Assembly (NCBI GenBank): GCA_031841125.1
Contig: CM063110.1
Coordinates: 11,783,626-11,847,625, forward strand
Direction of reading: 5' to 3'
Length of the DNA stretch: 64,000 nucleotides
Origin: Acanthococcus lagerstroemiae
Lineage: Eukaryota; Arthropoda; Insecta; Hemiptera; Eriococcidae
Part shown: positions 10,011 through 22,175 of the stretch, piece by piece
Numbering within the stretch: the first letter of the stretch is position 1
How the letters are laid out: each line of letters opens with the position of its first letter
Position numbers and translations under genes: made by a program
The notes under the pieces: generated by a model
The model's input: only the letters and a program-made list of their open reading frames with translations
Told to the model about the DNA's origin: nothing
Databases searched by the model: none

Positions 10011-12371
10011 AGTTATAAGAATTTGGGTAATAACGTGATCCTAAGCTTAATGTCTTATTCCTGAGAACAGGCAGGAGACTGTACAGCATGATATCTGCTC
10101 ATTGATTGGTACTACACTACAATCGCTCTATTTGCTAGGATGTCTGCAGGTAAGGTTCTGTAGTTTCACACAGTCATGAAATGAAATTGATTGTAAAATA
10201 TTTCACAAGGATAAATTTCAATATGAAATTTAGAAATTTATGCATCTTCATCATAGTGATAACAACTGATAAGAATGTAATCAAAGCCACAGCTGAAAAG
10301 AATATGGGAAAATCCAGTTTAAAAAATTATTCAACGTCAATTGGCAAAAAAGATATTAGAATGGATTTTCTCCCTAAATATATACAGTAGCATCAAATTA
10401 GTACTCAGGAATCTGAAGGAGGAGGCCAGGGCCATCCAATGGGGACAAAAGTGATTGATTAGCTCCTGATGATCTTACTTACCAAGTGTCACTTATATCC
10501 CTTCACTGAAATTACTAAAAGAGCAGGTCCGGATTGGTCATGTCAGTTACTAAGAACAGGTGGAGTTTGTAAGAATCAAGTTGATACATTTGTTTTGTAG
10601 ATGAAGAGGCTGAAAAGGGAGGCAAGCGGCTGGGAAGAGATGGTGAATGAGCAAAGGAAATGGAAAAGTGAACCTATAAAATGGCATATCCTTGGTAGCC
10701 GTTTAGGTTTCCACCTACCCTTTCTGTGAAGTGTAAGTAGTGCTCACTATGTTATAGAATTTAGGAATGTTTGAAAGATTCTTGTACCCATTTTGATGGT
10801 TAGTCAAAGGTAGACGCAGTTTTAAAGTCTTAAAATCAAGAAGCTGCTGCTGTCAGGGCTAGCCTGGAGAGTATAAAAAATCCCGACTGATGTTTACATA
10901 TCTTAATTGACATACAAAAAAAAAAAAAACAACAACAACAAATTTTTCTCTTACGTTTTAGACTGACTCTCAGATTTACAGTTGACTGGGAAAAATTGCT
11001 TAATTTGTTTAATCTTTTCGACGACAGTCAAATATTTCCCCAAATAAGAAGGAGAGGGGGGTATTACCTCACGCCGGTCTTGACTGCCGTACTTCATGCA
11101 GCTAAGATACAATGCCCTTTTTACCCAGAGTTGATTCGTCAAGCGGGGACTCGGGAGCATTTACAACTAGACAATACATTTTTCTGCTGATATGTTTATA
11201 ACGGATGCGAGGAAACAGTGGAACAGTGTATGGTCTTGTGCACAGTGCACCCGACGTCGTGATGTTTGTTTTGAGTCTTAACGCGACGTTCATTAATCAA
11301 TTTTATTTAACGACGCTAAACTAAATATCGACGCTGATAAGATCAACTAGGCAAGTCACAGCAGGGGTGCCAACTGGCTTTTACCACTCTCTCCCTTACT
11401 TATCCCTGCTCGTATATGCCCGTACCCGTACACGGTATCGCGGATACTGACTGGTTATTAATTATACTTGGTAGCTAAAGTATTGAAAAAACGTGCTATT
11501 TCAAGAATGTATTTCTGTGTATTGATTACGAACGAACTGATAAAATAGTATACGCAATATTTTACGGAAGACTCGAAAGTAAGTTACCATACCGCTATTT
11601 TCTCTCATTCGCTCGTTCTTCTTTTTTTCTTTTGTTCTACTGTTCTATAGGTACCTTAGCCCATGTACGAGTATGATTCCGGTAAGATCCAGCATTCGAG
11701 CGAGTCTATTTTCCTGAGTAAGTTCCTCGGCCTCATCGGCGCGAACCGGAGGGGGCAAATTCTGCGACAGCCCTCCTCCTCCACAAAACGCAAAAATTAT
11801 ATATACGCCAGAATTTTTAGCACCCTTGAGCCACCCTCTCCACTCTAGGTCGGCTATTTGCGCCTATGTCTACCTATATAGTCTATGACTTTGAATAGAT
11901 CAACACATACTTGCAGTCATAAAATATTATCACTGTAAAAATAATTGCAGATTTTCCTTACAATGGCAGAGTTATTGAAATTGAAGTACAGGAGTATATT
12001 GCGCTCCCCCCCCCCCCCGGGAAAAATTATAGTGTCATCAAAATATTACTTGCAGATACCCGCACTCATAAAACTGAAAATGAATAATAACAAACTATTC
12101 AGCAAAAGTTGATAGGAAGGCACTTTCAGAAGTTTTTGAGATGAGATATACGAGCTTTTTTGGAAATTTATCAGATTTTTCGCTAGTTAACTCCGATTTT
12201 GAGAAACAAGTGTCGCTCTCTTTTTCAACTGCACATTTCGCTGCCTTAAAATACCTTCCGACGACACAACGCAGTGACACTGTACTTTTTCCAAACCAGA
12301 GGTATTTCAAATTTTCTGTAAGTAGGTAAATGAATTTTCGGTATAGCAGTAGTATATTTCTTCCATACATA
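10011..12371. other. No recognised feature
   Basis: Only short frames are present, many overlapping on opposite strands (for example 10951-11293), with no recognisable domain. A C13 tract lies at 12006-12018. Confidence 0.35.
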
Positions 12372-12373
12372 TA

Positions 12374-12686
12374 CAGTAGAACCTCTTTAATCCGGAACTC
12401 TAACAACCGGAACCTCTAATATCCGGAACGAACCAAAAAACAGAAGAGAGTCACAAGCCTCACACAAAAAAAAATTTGGATTATTTTTCTCTAGAATAGC
12501 CTACGATATCTTTTGTTACTCTTAGAAGTACACACATATGTACGTACACAGGCACGTAGTACTCGTACCTACATGCCTACGATGTAAAAATTCAAAAAAT
12601 TTGTCAACATGTTGCCAAAAAATAAAGTTTTTCGATTATCCGGAAAACTCCGGTCCCAATTGTTCCGGATAACAGAGATTCTACTG
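12374..12686. mobile_element. pogo/Tigger-like MITE
   Basis: The element starts cagtagaacctctttaatcc and ends with the inverted form (ccggataacagagattctactg), flanked by TA on both sides at 12372-12373 and 12687-12688. A CAGT..AACCTC..TAATCCGGA type terminus with a TA duplication is characteristic of the pogo branch of Tc1/mariner. At 313 bp with no transposase frame it is non-autonomous. Confidence 0.8.
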
Positions 12687-12719
12687 TACATAAAATTCTC
12701 TGACTAGGCACATGAACGT

Positions 12720-13344
12720 ATGATGCAGTTGACAATGGAATAGTAGCCTAGTATCCTGATCTTGTGACATGAGCCATAAAAGTCAATGTTATTCTCAGAG
12801 TCTATAATATATCTTCATTGATGAAGATTATCACCAAGAAAGCTTATGACAATATGAAATTTTGCAAAATTAACGGATAGTCGTACCAAACAGGATAAGT
12901 TCTCATCCTACTGTTCATTTTTGTTCCTCAAAATTAATCTTCAGTTCCATTCCAAATCTTGCATCCTCTCAGATTTTTGTCATAAACACGAGCTGTTTCC
13001 AGCATGTTCCTACCATTTGGTTCCCATTTGCATTCCATTCAGTAAAAATGACTGGTTCAAACTCCATTCCTTTCTTTTTATTTGTTCTTTGGAATATTAG
13101 CCAGTTGATTTCCAACTTTTCTATTATACTCTTTCTGACGCTCAGCAAAAAGCAAATGCACAAATAATAATCATAATAATAATTTAAATTGATTGTAACA
13201 GTTAGAGAAACATTTTCTGGCTTCAAAATCTTCAGAACAGAAAGTTTATGCGACTTAATGGAAAGAAAAAAGCTAAAACACTGGCCTGTGACCTGGATTT
13301 CAACTTATCAAAGAGGGTGAAATAGGACTGATAACTTTAGTTTC
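12720..13344. repeat. Outer extension of the arm repeat shared with 34.0-34.25 kb
   Basis: Reverse-complemented, about 13140-13344 aligns with about 34030-34230: shared words include gacttaatggaaag, aacactggcc and tttcaacttatcaaa. This shows the dispersed repeat is longer than the inverted duplication. The minus-strand frame 12969-13226 (85 codons) has no recognised domain. The part before about 13100 has no clear match. Confidence 0.5.
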
Positions 13345-13431
13345 GGATTCTGATTATTTCAGATATCTTCACAACTTTTCAATTACTACCTAACAGATTC
13401 AGTTTTGTAAGATTTGCAGAAGAATGTGAAC

Positions 13432-14095
13432 CAGTGTTTGGAACCGATTCAATTTTTCGTTTTGATCGGTTTCGGGCTTTGTAGCTTCCATTTAGGTTGG
13501 TTTCAGTTCGGAACTTTCATTTAATTTCTCAACGATTGAAAATACTGAAAGGGTCTTATTTCGGTCTTTCATTGCTGAGCCGGTTTTGGTTATGGTCTTC
13601 ACTTCACATAATGAATCGGTTTCAGTCGGGCTCAAAAGATCTTTCTCAAACAAAATAAAAATCTCATCATTTCTATAGTCAAATCAGCCATAATTGGAAA
13701 CCAACCATAAGATATGAACTGTAGCATCAACTTACTTGGGAATGGGCATTGGCAGGTTGAATTATTCTGTAGATCAGTTCAAATATCTAACTCTTTTACT
13801 AGGTCGGCAACAAAGAAAAACAGATAACAGAAAACCGCATTGACCAAAGACCAATTGGGACCTTTTCATTTAATTGGTTAACTGGTCTTGACGCAGATAT
13901 GAGCAGTCGGTTTTGGTTTCAGTTAAACCTACATTTCAAACATTTGGTTTGTGTTTTGGTTAATGACCAGTTGAGTTTAAGGTTTTAGGTCTTAATTTGG
14001 TCTTTTGCACATTAAAGGGTTTTGGTTTTGGTCTCATGAAATTGTTGAATTTGAATGGGTTCCGGATTTGGTTTCGGTTCCGGTTCTAAACACTG
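13432..14095. mobile_element. hAT-like MITE, 'ggttccggttt' word family
   Basis: TIRs are cagtgtttggaaccg at the left and the inverted form (ggttctaaacactg) at the right, with an exact 8-bp duplication atgtgaac at 13424-13431 and 14096-14103. The second arm at about 21506-21540 keeps the uninterrupted target. The 664-bp interior has no transposase; it is a directional array of words such as ggttttggt and ttcggtttc. An 8-bp TSD and CAGTG ends fit the hAT superfamily. Confidence 0.85.
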
Positions 14096-14728
14096 ATGTG
14101 AACAGTGCTATTTTTTCACATTCGCATCAGACACTAGGTCATATGTGTCTGAACCTAAATCTATGACCTCTCACCAGCTATTGTCAGCCAAATAGTGAAT
14201 TACTCTAAAGTACTCTTGGTCAGCAATGATTCATGAAAAATTACATACCTTGCAGATTCCTGTATCATGTTCCAGTTTCTCAATCTGCGGATCTACCATC
14301 AAAAACGGATATGTACATGTACAACATTCACGGGCACAACAGTCCACGGAGCACAGCATAGATTCGTTTTTAAGTTAATGTGGACAGCCTACTTTAGATG
14401 TATAAACAGCTCAGAAACACAAAATACGCGAAGATTATTTGAAAGGACGAATAAAAGATAGGATAAAAACGTTGAAGCACAAAACAGTCCATCAATTCAG
14501 TTTCAGGTTAATGGGGACAGCTAGACAGAGGACGTAATAAATGTTTTATACACACACTTCAGAAACACAAAATACGCGAAGATTATTGAAAATAATAATT
14601 AAAAGGTTGAATATAAGAAGCAAAACCACGCACTAAACAGGATTAGATCAAATAATCAAATAATTTTACAAGCTATCAGGAAGAGATTAACAATGTTGAA
14701 TTTCCTTTACCCAAGGCTTGTAAAACTA

Positions 14729-14895
14729 AAGCACCTATAAAAAGGGAGTATGCGCATACGCCATATTGTTTGCAAAAGCGTCCGTCGATGCCGAATTAAC
14801 TGCACGGTACGCAACGCATAGTCGGATTGGGCATCGACGGACACTTTTGCAAACAATATGGCGTATGCGCATACTTGGTTTTTATAGGTGCTCTA
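14729..14895. mobile_element. Palindromic foldback element with 9-bp TSD
   Basis: A 167-bp near-perfect palindrome (arms aagcacctataaaa.. and ..ttttataggtgct) is flanked by gtaaaacta at 14720-14728 and 14896-14904. The uninterrupted target appears once in arm 2 at 20920-20928, which confirms insertion. A 9-bp TSD with long inverted arms suggests a Mutator-like non-autonomous foldback. Its ends and central gatgccgaatt block match the element at 9819-9985. Confidence 0.8.
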
Positions 14896-15044
14896 GTAAA
14901 ACTAGGAAGGTAGCAGTGTTCCCCAAATCATTTTTTTCACAAATCGACCCTAGGGCGCTATTATAGTATCACAGAGGTATATGGGTCGCCATATTCTTGC
15001 CAGTTTGGTATCTGGATTGGAAAGAAAATCCGCTGAACCATAGG

Positions 15045-15628
15045 CAGGGATGCAGAGAAGCCGGTAGCTGGAAGTCAGAAGCCGGAAGTTTTTGCATAAT
15101 TTTGAGAAATCAGAAGTTGGAAGCTGAACTGATTGGCAATTTGGAGAGCACTCACAAAACATATCACAAACCACTATCATTTTGATATTTTGAGACTTTT
15201 GAACACTAACATTCATCTCATCATTTTAAAATAGTGTGTGCGAAGTGATCACTCAGTAATAGTTCACGTCATGTGATTACTGATTACTGAATGATGTTCA
15301 CAAATGCACTCACAATTGGATTGTGAGTAGCCTCATTATTCATTATCAATCTGGGTCTGTGTTAAAAGTTGGAAGCTGGAAGTCGTTCAGTTTCCAATCA
15401 GCTTCTTACACTTTTAAGAAGATTGCTTTTTATGTTTTTTTTTTGTTTTTTTTTATTTAAAAAAGGAAAAGGAAAAAAAAGAGAGAGAGAGAAAGTTAGT
15501 GAAATGGTGAGAATAAGTAAAAGAAAAACTGGAAGCTGGAAGCAAAAAAAAATTGAAAGTTAAAAGTTCATATCCTAAGGCTGGAAGCTAGAAGCAAGAA
15601 GCTAGATGAGAATTCTTCTGCATACCTG
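15045..15628. mobile_element. hAT-like MITE, 'gctggaagc' word family
   Basis: The ends cagggatgcagaga and (inverted) ttctgcatacctg form TIRs. The interior is rich in the words gctggaag and cagaag(c/t), and also holds the block with 'agtgatcac' and poly-A/T tracts. The arm 2 counterpart runs from about 19515 to 20775 and itself carries another insert. A convincing TSD is not seen. Confidence 0.55.
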
Positions 15629-16470
15629 ATGGTAGGTAAAGAGGAAAAAGTAACTCTGGGCACCTTTTGGACAGAGATCAAAAGCCATATATGATAAAAC
15701 TTTCGCTTACAGCTTTAGCTTCTGACCTTGAAAAATAAAACTTTAGCTTTTGCTTTTCAAATTTTTTCATATTTAGCTTTCCTTTTTGGCTTTTGCTTTT
15801 CAACGCAAATATCATAGGCTTTCAGCTTTCTGCTTTTGACTTTCGGCTTTTCCCCTAAATTTTGAATATTTTGTACAACATTATATTTTTTAGAAATAGC
15901 ATTTCAAAACATTGCTTAACAGTGAACAGACTTTAACAGCACTGACCATTGTGATAATGAAAATAAAAATGAAAATTTGAAATTATAAGTTATAAATAAT
16001 AGATAAATACTGGAAAAGCTGTAAAAAATAAAACTTTTACTTTTGCTTTCAATTATTTGTGCATTCTAGCTTTTGCTTTCAGCCTTTGCTTTTTAGGTAA
16101 AAAAACTCTTCGCTCTTGGCGTTCCGCTTTCAGCTTTTAGCTTGGTTTCCATCTCTGCTTTTGCCTTTTGGATATAACATAAGGGCAATTTTCAGTAATT
16201 AAGAGCAAATTCGAGCAATTTCTCATGTTATCTTACAATTTTCAAGTTCTTATCCGGGCTGGGCAGCTAGCCAAAAGCTGAAAGCCAAAAGCCAAAAAGC
16301 TGTATCTTTTCTGTGATTTGAAAGCCGACAGCTGGTAGCTGCATACCAGCGTTTGAAAGCTAGCTGAAAGCTGAAAGCTAGTACCATTCGGCTTTTTCTT
16401 CCCTGAAAATTCTCTGCCTTGATTTTCTGTTTTGTGACATTAGTGACCTATGGTGGAATCTTGGTGTTGG
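15629..16470. repeat. Low-complexity array of 'gctttcagctttt' words
   Basis: This block is present in arm 1 but absent at the matching point of arm 2. It is dominated by agctttt, ggctttt and ctttcagc, then by the reverse-strand words gaaagctgaaagcc towards 16260-16380. It contains no coding frame and is probably one or more MITEs whose ends I could not define. Confidence 0.45.
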
Positions 16471-16554
16471 TAAATATTCACCTCGAGATTTCCATGGGTA
16501 GTATAATTGAAAAGTTTTAGCGATGTTACAGATAACATAGTATATACTTGAAAC

Positions 16555-16714
16555 CAGGGATGCGAAGCGAATAGTTTTTGGGCTTAGCTTTTGCTTTGGC
16601 TTCACAAGTTTTTACCAGTGGGCTTCAGCTTAGCTTTGGCTTTTTTGTCTTTAAAACAATAATTGGCTTTTCGCTTCGGCTTAAGCCGTTATCGGCTTAC
16701 GCTTTCCATCCCTG
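16555..16714. mobile_element. hAT-like MITE, 160 bp, 'agctttggctt' family
   Basis: Ends are cagggatg and catccctg, with an exact 8-bp duplication cttgaaac at 16547-16554 and 16715-16722. Arm 2 has the empty site near 19440. The interior is made of gcttagctttt and ggcttcag words. The same element, interrupted, is at 22176-23029. Confidence 0.85.
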
Positions 16715-17530
16715 CTTGAAACAGGATGTTGTCTGTAACATCACAAAAACGTTTCAATAATACTGCCCCAGGAATCAAGACCTAAAACCAGGGCTTGAAA
16801 GCCAGCCGAAAGCTAAAAGCTAGAAAGCTGTATTTTTTATGGGATTTGAAAGTCGAAAGCTGAAAGCTGAATGTGTTCAGAGCCGGAAGCTGAAAGCTAA
16901 ATCTGAAAATTGAAAAAAAATACGGTTTCAAAAACCAAGCTGATTTTAAAGGGAGGTGGGCTCACTTGGGTATGCAACCCGCTACAATTATTCTGGTCTC
17001 GTCATCCGTGCCGAAATTCACTTCTTAAGAAAATAAAAGTAATGGGAAAACTGAATTTTTGTCCTAGAGGGCTCTCTTTTCTTTTCTTTTTAAACGGTAG
17101 CTAATTGAATGTTGTATGTGGTCAAAGTAATAGAAAAATATGTTGAGGGCATCAATTATGAGTAAAGATCGAAAAAAGCGTATTCCCATATACGTATAAG
17201 TCAGAGGCAGTCCTATGCCAGTGATGTCACTGGAAAGGGCCTCAATGTCCAGGTACCACTCAGGCCCTTTTCTTCTGACACGTCACACTTGTTAAAATTA
17301 CTAGGTATTTCACAGCTCATGGCTGCCCTCATACCTGTTTCAAGATTATGCATCAGTTTCAACTTGAGATTAAATTATCAAGGGAAATGGAGACCTGTTT
17401 TCAGTTTTAAATGAAAAATTCTTTTGATTCTGAATTATCTATAGTTCTACAGTTTTACATTGAAACTGTAATTGTAAAAAATAATTCGCGGTGTGTTCGA
17501 GCTCCAATCTGAGCGTTTCAACTTTCAATC

Positions 17531-18654
17531 GCATTATCAATTCAACTACATAATATTCCTTAAATGTGTGAATTTTAAAAATTTTGAAATTTAGATTATA
17601 TTTTTCTTAAATTTTTTAGGCGCACTACTCAGTTGAAGTTAAAATAACTTTTGAAAAAATTAACCGAAAATAACCAGTTAACTGATATAATTGTATCAGT
17701 AGTTAGAACTAATAAGAAAGAAAAAAAAGAGAAAAAAAACTGCAAAAAAATAACAGGTTACCTAACTGATAACTAGTAGTTACAGAAAAACTTTTGACAA
17801 TCCTACCAAGTATACTGAACCACTAATACTGGAAACTAGGCTATGAAAATCCTAATAACAGAGTTTGGTACTAATGTATGTCATTCATTGTGCGTTCTAT
17901 CTAGTGCTGGTGTTTATCTGTTGATCACATAATGCTGTATTATTATGGTAACAAACCCTGCCCCATCACCAATCACCATACGCTGAGTCTGAAAGCACTC
18001 AATATAATTTTTAATGAGAGTTTCCTGTACTAGTGGTCCAGTATATTTGACCTCTCTCAGATGCTTATCATATATAGTATCGGTGGGTGACACCCGATGC
18101 AAATAACTCTATAAATTTAAAAAAATTCAAAATATCAATCGCCTGTACATTTTGTGTTGGAACAATAACTAATTTGATCACTCAAATTAGACAAGGTCTC
18201 AGCTCTGTTGCTATGTAGATGCTATAGACATCAATCATTTCAATTCCTAGTTCACTTGTTTTCTAGGTTTCCTATAGGCGGCATAACCGTGACCAGGTTT
18301 GCTAGTATCGACCTCCTGCAAAGGTGATCAAGGTTGATGTTCCCATAAGAAGATATGTAAAGTTGGTACACTTTAAAGCTTCCATAATTGCTGAAAATAC
18401 GATTTCTGGAGTCATATAACATGTCAAATTAAAGCTTGAAGTCTCTAGTTCATTATGAAAGGTAATTTAATGCTCTTTATTCGCTCTAGTTGCATGGATA
18501 AGTTGATTTCCAAATTACTGTTTTTCTTATAGAAGTTTATTATTGGTACAAAACGTGTTTGTAAGCAACTAATACATGGGAACTGGAGCCGTTTCAACTT
18601 TCAAGTTCATAAAGGAAAACCAGAGACCTCAATCTCTAAATTCATCTATTATAA
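17531..18654. other. Spacer (loop) between the inverted arms
   Basis: About 1.1 kb of AT-rich DNA separates the arms, which argues against a recent hairpin-type palindrome. No gene is recognised; the 62-codon minus frame at 17914-18102 has no domain. Confidence 0.5.
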
Positions 18655-21620
18655 GCCGTTGAAACACTCAGCTGGGAGCTTGAACTTCAATGTAAAACTG
18701 TAGAACTATAGATAATTAAGATTTTCAAAAGAATTTTTCATTTAGAACTGAAAACTGGTCACCATTTTCCTTGATAATTTAATCTCAAGTTGAAACTGTC
18801 AACTGATGCATAATCTTGAAACAGGTATAAGGCGGGCAGCCATGAGCTGTGAAATAGTACTTTTTAACACCTGTGATGTGTCAGAAGAAAAGGGCCTGAG
18901 TGGTACCTGGACATTGAGGCCCTTTCCAGTGACATCACCGGCATAGGACTGCCTTTGACTTATATATGTATACAGGAATACGCTTTTTTCAATCTTTGCT
19001 CATAATTGATGCCCTCAACATATTTTTCTATTACTTTGACCACATACAACATTCAATTAGCTACTGTTTAAAAAAAGAAAAAGAAAAAAAAGAGAGCCCT
19101 CTAGGACAAAAATTCAATTTTCCCATTACTTTTACTTTCTTATAAACTGAATTCAGGCAAGGGTGAGACAGGAAGAATTGTAGCGGGTTGCATACTCAAG
19201 TGAGCCCACCTCCCTTTAAAATCACCTTAGCTTTTGAAGCCGTATTTTTTTTTCAACTTTCAGATTTAGCTTTCAGCTTCTGGCCCTGAACACATTCAGG
19301 TTTCAGCTTTCGATTTTCAAATCCCATAAAAAATACAGCTTTTTGGCTTTTGGCTTTCAACTTTCGGCTAGCTTTCAAGCCCTGGTTTTAGGCCTCGATT
19401 CCTGGGGCAGTATTATTGAAACGTTTTTACAATGTTTCAGGTATATGCTATGTTACCTGTAACATCGCTAAAACGTTTCAATTATACTACCCCTGGACAT
19501 CTTGAGGTGACATCAGGTATGCAGAAGAATTCTCATCTAGCTTCTTGCTTCTAGCTTCCAGCCTTAGGATATGAACTTTTAACTTCCAATTTTTTTTGCT
19601 TCCAGTTTTTCTTTTACTTATTCTCACCATTTCACTAACCTTCTCTCACTCTTTTTTTTTCTTTTCCTTTTTTAAATAAAAAAAAAAACATAAAAAACAA
19701 TCTTCTTAAAAGTGTAGGAAGCTGATTGGAAGCTGAAAGACTTCCAGCTTCCAACTTTTAACTCATTCCCGGATTGATAATGAGGTTACTCACAATCCAA
19801 TTGTGAGTGCATTTGTGAACATCACTCAGCAATCACATGACGTGAACTAATACTGAGAGTGATCACTCCGCACACACTATTTTAAAATGATGAGATGTTT
19901 AACACTCATAAAAAATGTGAGTGTTCAAAAGTCTCAAAACATCAAAATGGTAGTGGTTTGTGATATGTTTTGTGAGTGCTTTCCAAATTGCCAATCAGTT
20001 CAGCTTCCAACTTCTGATTTCTCAAAATTATGCGAAAACTGCAAAAACTTCCAGCTTTTGATTTCCAGCTACCAGGGATGCAATTCATAGGCAGAATACG
20101 TTTGTTATAACGTTCTAACATAACATAAATTAATGGTGACTTGTTTGTTATACCATTATAACATAACGTATGAATGTGATATGTTAATCCTTCCTTAACG
20201 TTATACCTAGTAATTGTTATACATAACGTTTTGTAACGTTTTAAATATAAACATTTTCTAATGTTGTATCACAACATAATATTATAACATTGTACATGAA
20301 ATATGTAATATTTTATGAAGTTTTCAGATAACGTTTAATAGCGTTATACCTTGAATATTTTCTAACGTTATATATAAAAATGCTGCCCAAATATAATGGT
20401 TTGACTTTTTTTTTTTTCCAAGTGACATGTAGGCTCCTTTTCGTTAGTAGTTCATATAAAAATATTATAACTTGAGAGCGTGTAGGCTGCGTGATAAAGA
20501 CCATAAAGAAAAGTAAAAATTATTGTAACTCCTCATTTTTTTCAACGTTATGCCTACTATAACGTTTCTCACCCATGTGGTATAACGTTATCTTCACATT
20601 TTAAACAACTGGTGTTAATGTTATAATGTTATTTTAAGTGTAGTAGAAAATGTTATATGTATATTCTGATAAAAATATCGGATCATTTCAATTGGTAATG
20701 TTATAACATTATTTATAACAGTTATGCATCATAACATTATATGCACCCCTGCCAGCTACCGGCCTCTCTGCATCCCTGACTATGGTTCAGCCGCTTTTCT
20801 TTCCAATCTGGATACCAAACTAGCAAGAATATGGCGACCCAGTATACCTTTGTGATACTATAGCGCCCTAGTGTTGATTTGTGAAAAAAAAAAAGATCTA
20901 AGGAGCACTGCTACCTTCCTAGTTTTACAAGCCTTGGGTAAGGGAAATTCAACATTGTTACAGTCTCTTCCTGATAGCTTGTATAATTATTTGATTATTT
21001 GATCTAATCCTGTTTAGTGCGCAGTTTTGCTTCTTATATTCAATCTTTTAATTATTATTTTCAATAATCTTCGCGTATTTTGTGTTTCTGAAGTGTGTGT
21101 ATAAAACATTTATTAAGTCCTCTGTCTAGCTGTCCCCATTAACCTGAAACTGAATTGATGGACTGTTTTGTGCTTAACCGTTTTTATCCTATCTTTTAAT
21201 CGTACTTTCAAATAATCTTCGCGTATTTGGTGTTTCTGAGCTGCTTATACATCTAAAGTAGGCTGTCCACATTAACTTGAAACCGAATCTGCGGATTGTT
21301 GTGCCCGTGAATGTTGTACACATACATATCAGTTTTTGATGGTGGATCCACAGATTGAGAAACTGGAACATGATACAGGTAATTTTCCATGAATCATTGC
21401 TGACCAAGAGTACTTTAGAGTAATTCACTATTTGGCTGACAATAGCTGGTGAGAGGACATAGACTTTGGTTCAAACACAGATTAGGCCCTAATGCCTGAT
21501 GAGAATGTGAAAAAATAGCACTGTTCACATTCTTCTGCAAATCTTACAAACTGAATCTGTTAGGTAGTGATTGAAAAGTTGAGAAGATATCTGAAATAAT
21601 CAGAATCCTTTAGCTTTTAG
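18655..21620 (-). repeat. Arm 2 of a large inverted duplication
   Basis: This is the inverted partner of 13345-17530. It lacks the three arm-1 inserts (empty sites near 19440, 20920-20928 and 21506-21540) but carries a private insert at 20073-20751. Sequence of the same type occurs again at 32740-34250, and an error-rich copy of its right end plus flank lies at 27966-30378. Confidence 0.8.
20073..20751. mobile_element. hAT-like MITE, 'gttataacgtta' word family
   Basis: TIRs cagggatgca and tgcacccctg are flanked by an exact 8-bp duplication ccagctac (20065-20072 and 20752-20759). Arm 1 has the empty site near 15062. The 679-bp interior is an array of taacgtta, gttataac and acataacgt words and has no coding capacity. 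Confidence 0.85.
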
Positions 21621-22175
21621 GTCTTGACTCCTGGACATCTTGAGGGGAATATTTGCCAACACCAGAATCTTGCTGTAGGTCACTAACCTCACAAAACAGA
21701 AAATCAAGTCAGAGAATTTCAGGGAGGAAAAAGCCGAATAGTACTGGCTTTCAGCTAGCTTTTGAACGCCAGTATTCAGCTTTCAGCTTTTGGCTTTCAA
21801 ATTCTACAGAAAATCAGGGATGAGAAGCTTATTGAAAAAACTTCTCTTCCGGCTTTGGGCTTCCATAATTTCAAAAAGGTTCCAGCTTCCGACTTCTTTT
21901 GTAATTTTGTAATTTAAAAACTTCGGGCTTCTGACTTCTGTTATTTCAAAAAACTTCCAGCTTCCGACTTCTAGCTCCGAACATTTCACTTTATTTCACC
22001 TCTAACATCTTTTGAGCCCCCCCCCCCCTTTCCAAAGAATAAGTAGCACAAACAAGTTTAAATGAATTAATCTATTTAGACTTTAAAGCAACGAGTTTAA
22101 GAGCTCTTTTCTTATACAAATAAATAATGACTGACAAGTTAGGCCAAATGCTGACTCTGAGTTGGAACCTGTAAG

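Larger units (their letters stand above)
13345..17530 (+). repeat. Arm 1 of a large inverted duplication
   Basis: The arm matches 18655-21620 in reverse orientation along most of its length. Paired landmarks: 13350 with 21600, 14190-14260 with 21370-21440, 14690 with 20940, 15100-15190 with 19960-20020, 15545-15625 with 19510-19580, 16950-17000 with 19180-19240, 17110-17300 with 18880-19045 and 17400-17460 with 18700-18740. Arm 1 alone carries the inserts at 13432, 14729 and 16555 and an extra word-array at 15629-16470. No gene lies in it. Confidence 0.8.

Noticed and set aside
12969..13226. 85-codon minus frame as a transposon protein
   Set aside because: No domain; the matching copy at 34 kb does not keep the frame.
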